From the NCBI GenBank assembly GCA_015655255.1, contig JAATFJ010000095.1, positions 1 through 6,640 on the forward strand: a stretch of DNA of 6,640 bases, in the 5' to 3' direction. Under the pieces are notes generated by a model. It did not search any database and had not been told where the DNA came from. It worked only from the letters and a program-made list of their open reading frames with translations. How positions within the stretch are numbered: the first letter of the stretch is position 1; every line of letters begins with the position of its first letter. Origin of the DNA: Actinomycetales bacterium. GTDB taxonomy: Bacteria > Actinomycetota > Actinomycetes > Actinomycetales > Microbacteriaceae. A program made the position numbers and the translations under genes. Positions 5,148 through 6,640 of the stretch are shown piece by piece.

Positions 5148-6023
5148 GTGGCTCAGATCTCTCGGGCGGCCGATACGGCTGCCGCACTCCGACTCATCAA
5201 CGACTTCTCCCTCGAGATGACGGGAAAAGACATCCCCGGACTCCGCGAGGCACACGACGCGATCCCGCAGGGCACGAAGGTCAACGTCACCTTCCTCGGG
5301 AACGAGGATCTCGACATGCGGGTATCGGCGGCAAAGGCCGTGAAAGACGCCGGCTTCACCCCTGTCCCCCACATCTCCGCTCGCCGTCTGTCGTCACAGG
5401 CCCAGTTGGAAGAGTTCCTCGACCGCCTCCAGGACGCCGGCGCATCCGAACACGTGTTCTGCGTCGGCGGAGACCCCGCCACTCCCGAAGGTCCGTACCC
5501 GGATTCCCTCAGTGTGATCCGCACGGGGCTGCTGCAGAACTACGGGGTGAAGGAGGTCTCCATCGCCGGCTACCCCGAAGGACACCCCGATATCCCCACC
5601 GACACCCTCTGGCAGCACCTCGAAGACAAGCACACCGCCCTGAAAGAGCAAGGACTGAGCAGTGTCGTCCTGACCCAGTTCGCGTTCGACACCGACCCCG
5701 TCACCGCGTGGATCGACCAGGTCCGCTCCCGCGGGATCACCAGCCAGCTCCGCATCGGCACCCCGGGACCAGCGGGCATCAAACGCCTCCTCGGCTTCGC
5801 GCGCCGGTTCGGGATCGGCGCGAACGCCATGATCGTGAAGAAGTACGGCTTCTCCCTCACCAACCTCATGGGAACCGCCGGCCCGGAACGCTTCGTCACC
5901 GATCTGTCCGCGCTCCTCGCGAAGGACCCCGCAAGCGGCGACGTGCGCCTCCACTTCTACACCTTCGGCGGGCTGCTGGCGACCGCGAACTGGGCCGCCG
6001 AGTACACCGCCGCGCAGGCCTGA
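5148..6023 (+). CDS. metF: Methylenetetrahydrofolate reductase (short, probably catabolic subtype)
   Basis: This 291-residue flavoprotein-type TIM-barrel enzyme interconverts 5-methyl-THF and 5,10-methylene-THF. Visible features: SLEMTGKD with E23, at the place of the catalytic glutamate of E. coli MetF; VTFLGNEDLDMRVSAAK (47-63); VPHISARR (73-80); VFCVGGDP (103-110), the variant of the family's GDP motif; a central QFAFDT segment; and a C-terminal RLHFYTFGG stretch. It is most like the subgroup that accompanies THF-dependent demethylases, where it runs in the oxidising direction, rather than the methionine-biosynthetic form. GTG 5148 is chosen over ATG 5127 because of GGAAGGA at 5131-5137. 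It is first in an operon with the formyl-THF deformylase gene 13 bases downstream, supporting a role in methyl-group disposal. The direction of the reaction is inferred from context. Confidence 0.9.
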   Translation: MAQISRAADTAAALRLINDFSLEMTGKDIPGLREAHDAIPQGTKVNVTFLGNEDLDMRVSAAKAVKDAGFTPVPHISARRLSSQAQLEEFLDRLQDAGASEHVFCVGGDPATPEGPYPDSLSVIRTGLLQNYGVKEVSIAGYPEGHPDIPTDTLWQHLEDKHTALKEQGLSSVVLTQFAFDTDPVTAWIDQVRSRGITSQLRIGTPGPAGIKRLLGFARRFGIGANAMIVKKYGFSLTNLMGTAGPERFVTDLSALLAKDPASGDVRLHFYTFGGLLATANWAAEYTAAQA

Positions 6024-6036
6024 ATCGGAGGACGCG

Positions 6037-6640
6037 ATGACTGTTCACACCGGCGCGCTCCGCGACCACGCCTCCCTCGTCGTCCACGGCCCCGACCAGC
6101 CCGGCCTCGTCGCCGCGATCACCGCGCTGCTCACCCGCAACCAGACGAACATCGTCTCTCTGGATCAGTACTCCGACAACCCGGAAGGCGGGAAGTTCTT
6201 CCAACGCGTGGTCTTCCACCGCGAAGACCTCACGGCGACCTTCCCCGACATCGAGAGCGATCTGGAGGAGACCCTCGCGCCCTACAGGATGGAGTGGACC
6301 CTCAGCGATCTGTCCATCCCCCAGCGCATGGCCATCCTCGCCTCCACGAGCGACCACTGTCTCCTCGACCTGCTCTGGCGTCACCGCCGCGGGGAACTGC
6401 CCGTCACGATCCCCATGGTCGTCAGCAACCACACCAACACCGCGGAGGACGTCCGCACCTTTGGAGTGCCCTTCTTCCATGTGCCCTCCCAGGACGGCGC
6501 GGACAAATCCGACTCCGAGGCGAAGATCCTCCAACTCCTCGAGGGAAACGTCGACTTCGTCGTCCTCGCCCGCTACATGCAGATCCTCTCCGAAGATTTC
6601 ATCGAGAAGATCGGCGTGCCCGTCATCAACATCCACCACT
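6037..6640 (+). CDS. purU: Formyltetrahydrofolate deformylase, C-terminus beyond right edge
   Basis: PurU hydrolyses 10-formyl-THF to formate and THF. The first 201 of roughly 280-290 residues are present. An N-terminal ACT domain (about 12-90) begins LVVHGPDQPGLVAAIT and includes SLDQYSD (41-47) and FFQRVVF (54-60). The formyltransferase-fold domain begins at RMAILASTSDHCLLDLLW (97-114), continues with VVSNH (128-132) and LARYMQIL, and reaches the INIHH motif (197-201) exactly at the edge, where the catalytic region continues. CGGAGGA (6026-6032) sits 4 bases before ATG 6037. It follows the reductase gene by 13 bases, so it is co-transcribed. Together they would convert folate-bound methyl carbon to formate, given a methylene-THF dehydrogenase/cyclohydrolase (FolD), which is not visible here. 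In other bacteria purU often lies beside sarcosine-oxidase or demethylase genes. Confidence 0.96.
   Translation, partial: MTVHTGALRDHASLVVHGPDQPGLVAAITALLTRNQTNIVSLDQYSDNPEGGKFFQRVVFHREDLTATFPDIESDLEETLAPYRMEWTLSDLSIPQRMAILASTSDHCLLDLLWRHRRGELPVTIPMVVSNHTNTAEDVRTFGVPFFHVPSQDGADKSDSEAKILQLLEGNVDFVVLARYMQILSEDFIEKIGVPVINIHH

Noticed and set aside
5129..6040. Plus-strand frame overlapping the reductase in a different phase
   Set aside because: Arg/Pro-rich translation typical of an out-of-frame reading; the MetF frame carries all motifs.
5896..6639. Minus-strand frame opposite purU
   Set aside because: The plus strand encodes continuous PurU homology with a proper ribosome binding site; the antisense frame has no family signature.
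1..6640. CRISPR array, tRNA, rRNA, transposase or phage genes
   Set aside because: No regularly spaced repeats, cloverleaf-like segments, ribosomal RNA sequence, integrase or transposase motifs were seen on either strand.

Overview
The window is gene-dense, high-GC DNA with GTG starts, strong GGAGG-type ribosome binding sites and overlapping genes. Together with a remnant of an MmyB-type regulator (a family typical of Actinobacteria), this points to a high-GC actinobacterium. A Micrococcales/Microbacterium-like host is my best guess, but no rRNA or other taxonomic marker is present.

Left part (1-3796, all minus strand): a tightly coupled operon that reads right to left. It encodes a split transketolase (N-terminal ThDP-binding subunit, then C-terminal subunit), a zinc-dependent medium-chain polyol/sugar dehydrogenase, and the ATPase of a ribose/xylose-type ABC sugar importer, which is cut by the left edge. 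Junctions are a 1-base TGATG overlap, a 19-base gap holding a ribosome binding site, and an ATGA overlap. Together they suggest uptake of a sugar or polyol, oxidation to a ketose, and C2-unit transfer. No kinase, permease or binding protein is visible, so the substrate is open.

Control region (3797-4005): a divergent intergenic region with an AT-rich near-perfect palindrome (3906-3929). Its TTTACATGTAAA core supplies the putative -35 box of both divergent promoters. A MarR-family regulator (4006-4545, plus strand) is transcribed away from the operon and is the obvious candidate to bind this palindrome. The leader of the minus-strand transcript contains two mutually exclusive small hairpins.

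Middle (4546-5147): a strong stem-loop right after the marR stop, then a decayed C-terminal fragment of an MmyB-like XRE-family regulator lacking its DNA-binding half, then about 110 bases of GC-rich inverted repeats, then a recognisable promoter with a perfect 8-bp inverted repeat at the expected transcript start.

Right part (5148-6640, plus strand): a short methylenetetrahydrofolate reductase followed 13 bases later by formyltetrahydrofolate deformylase (purU, cut by the right edge). This pairing is typical of catabolic one-carbon disposal (methyl-THF to methylene-THF to formyl-THF to formate) serving a THF-dependent demethylase or methyl-amine oxidase that probably lies beyond the window. 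The window therefore joins two independent catabolic modules, with a degenerate regulator fragment at their boundary.
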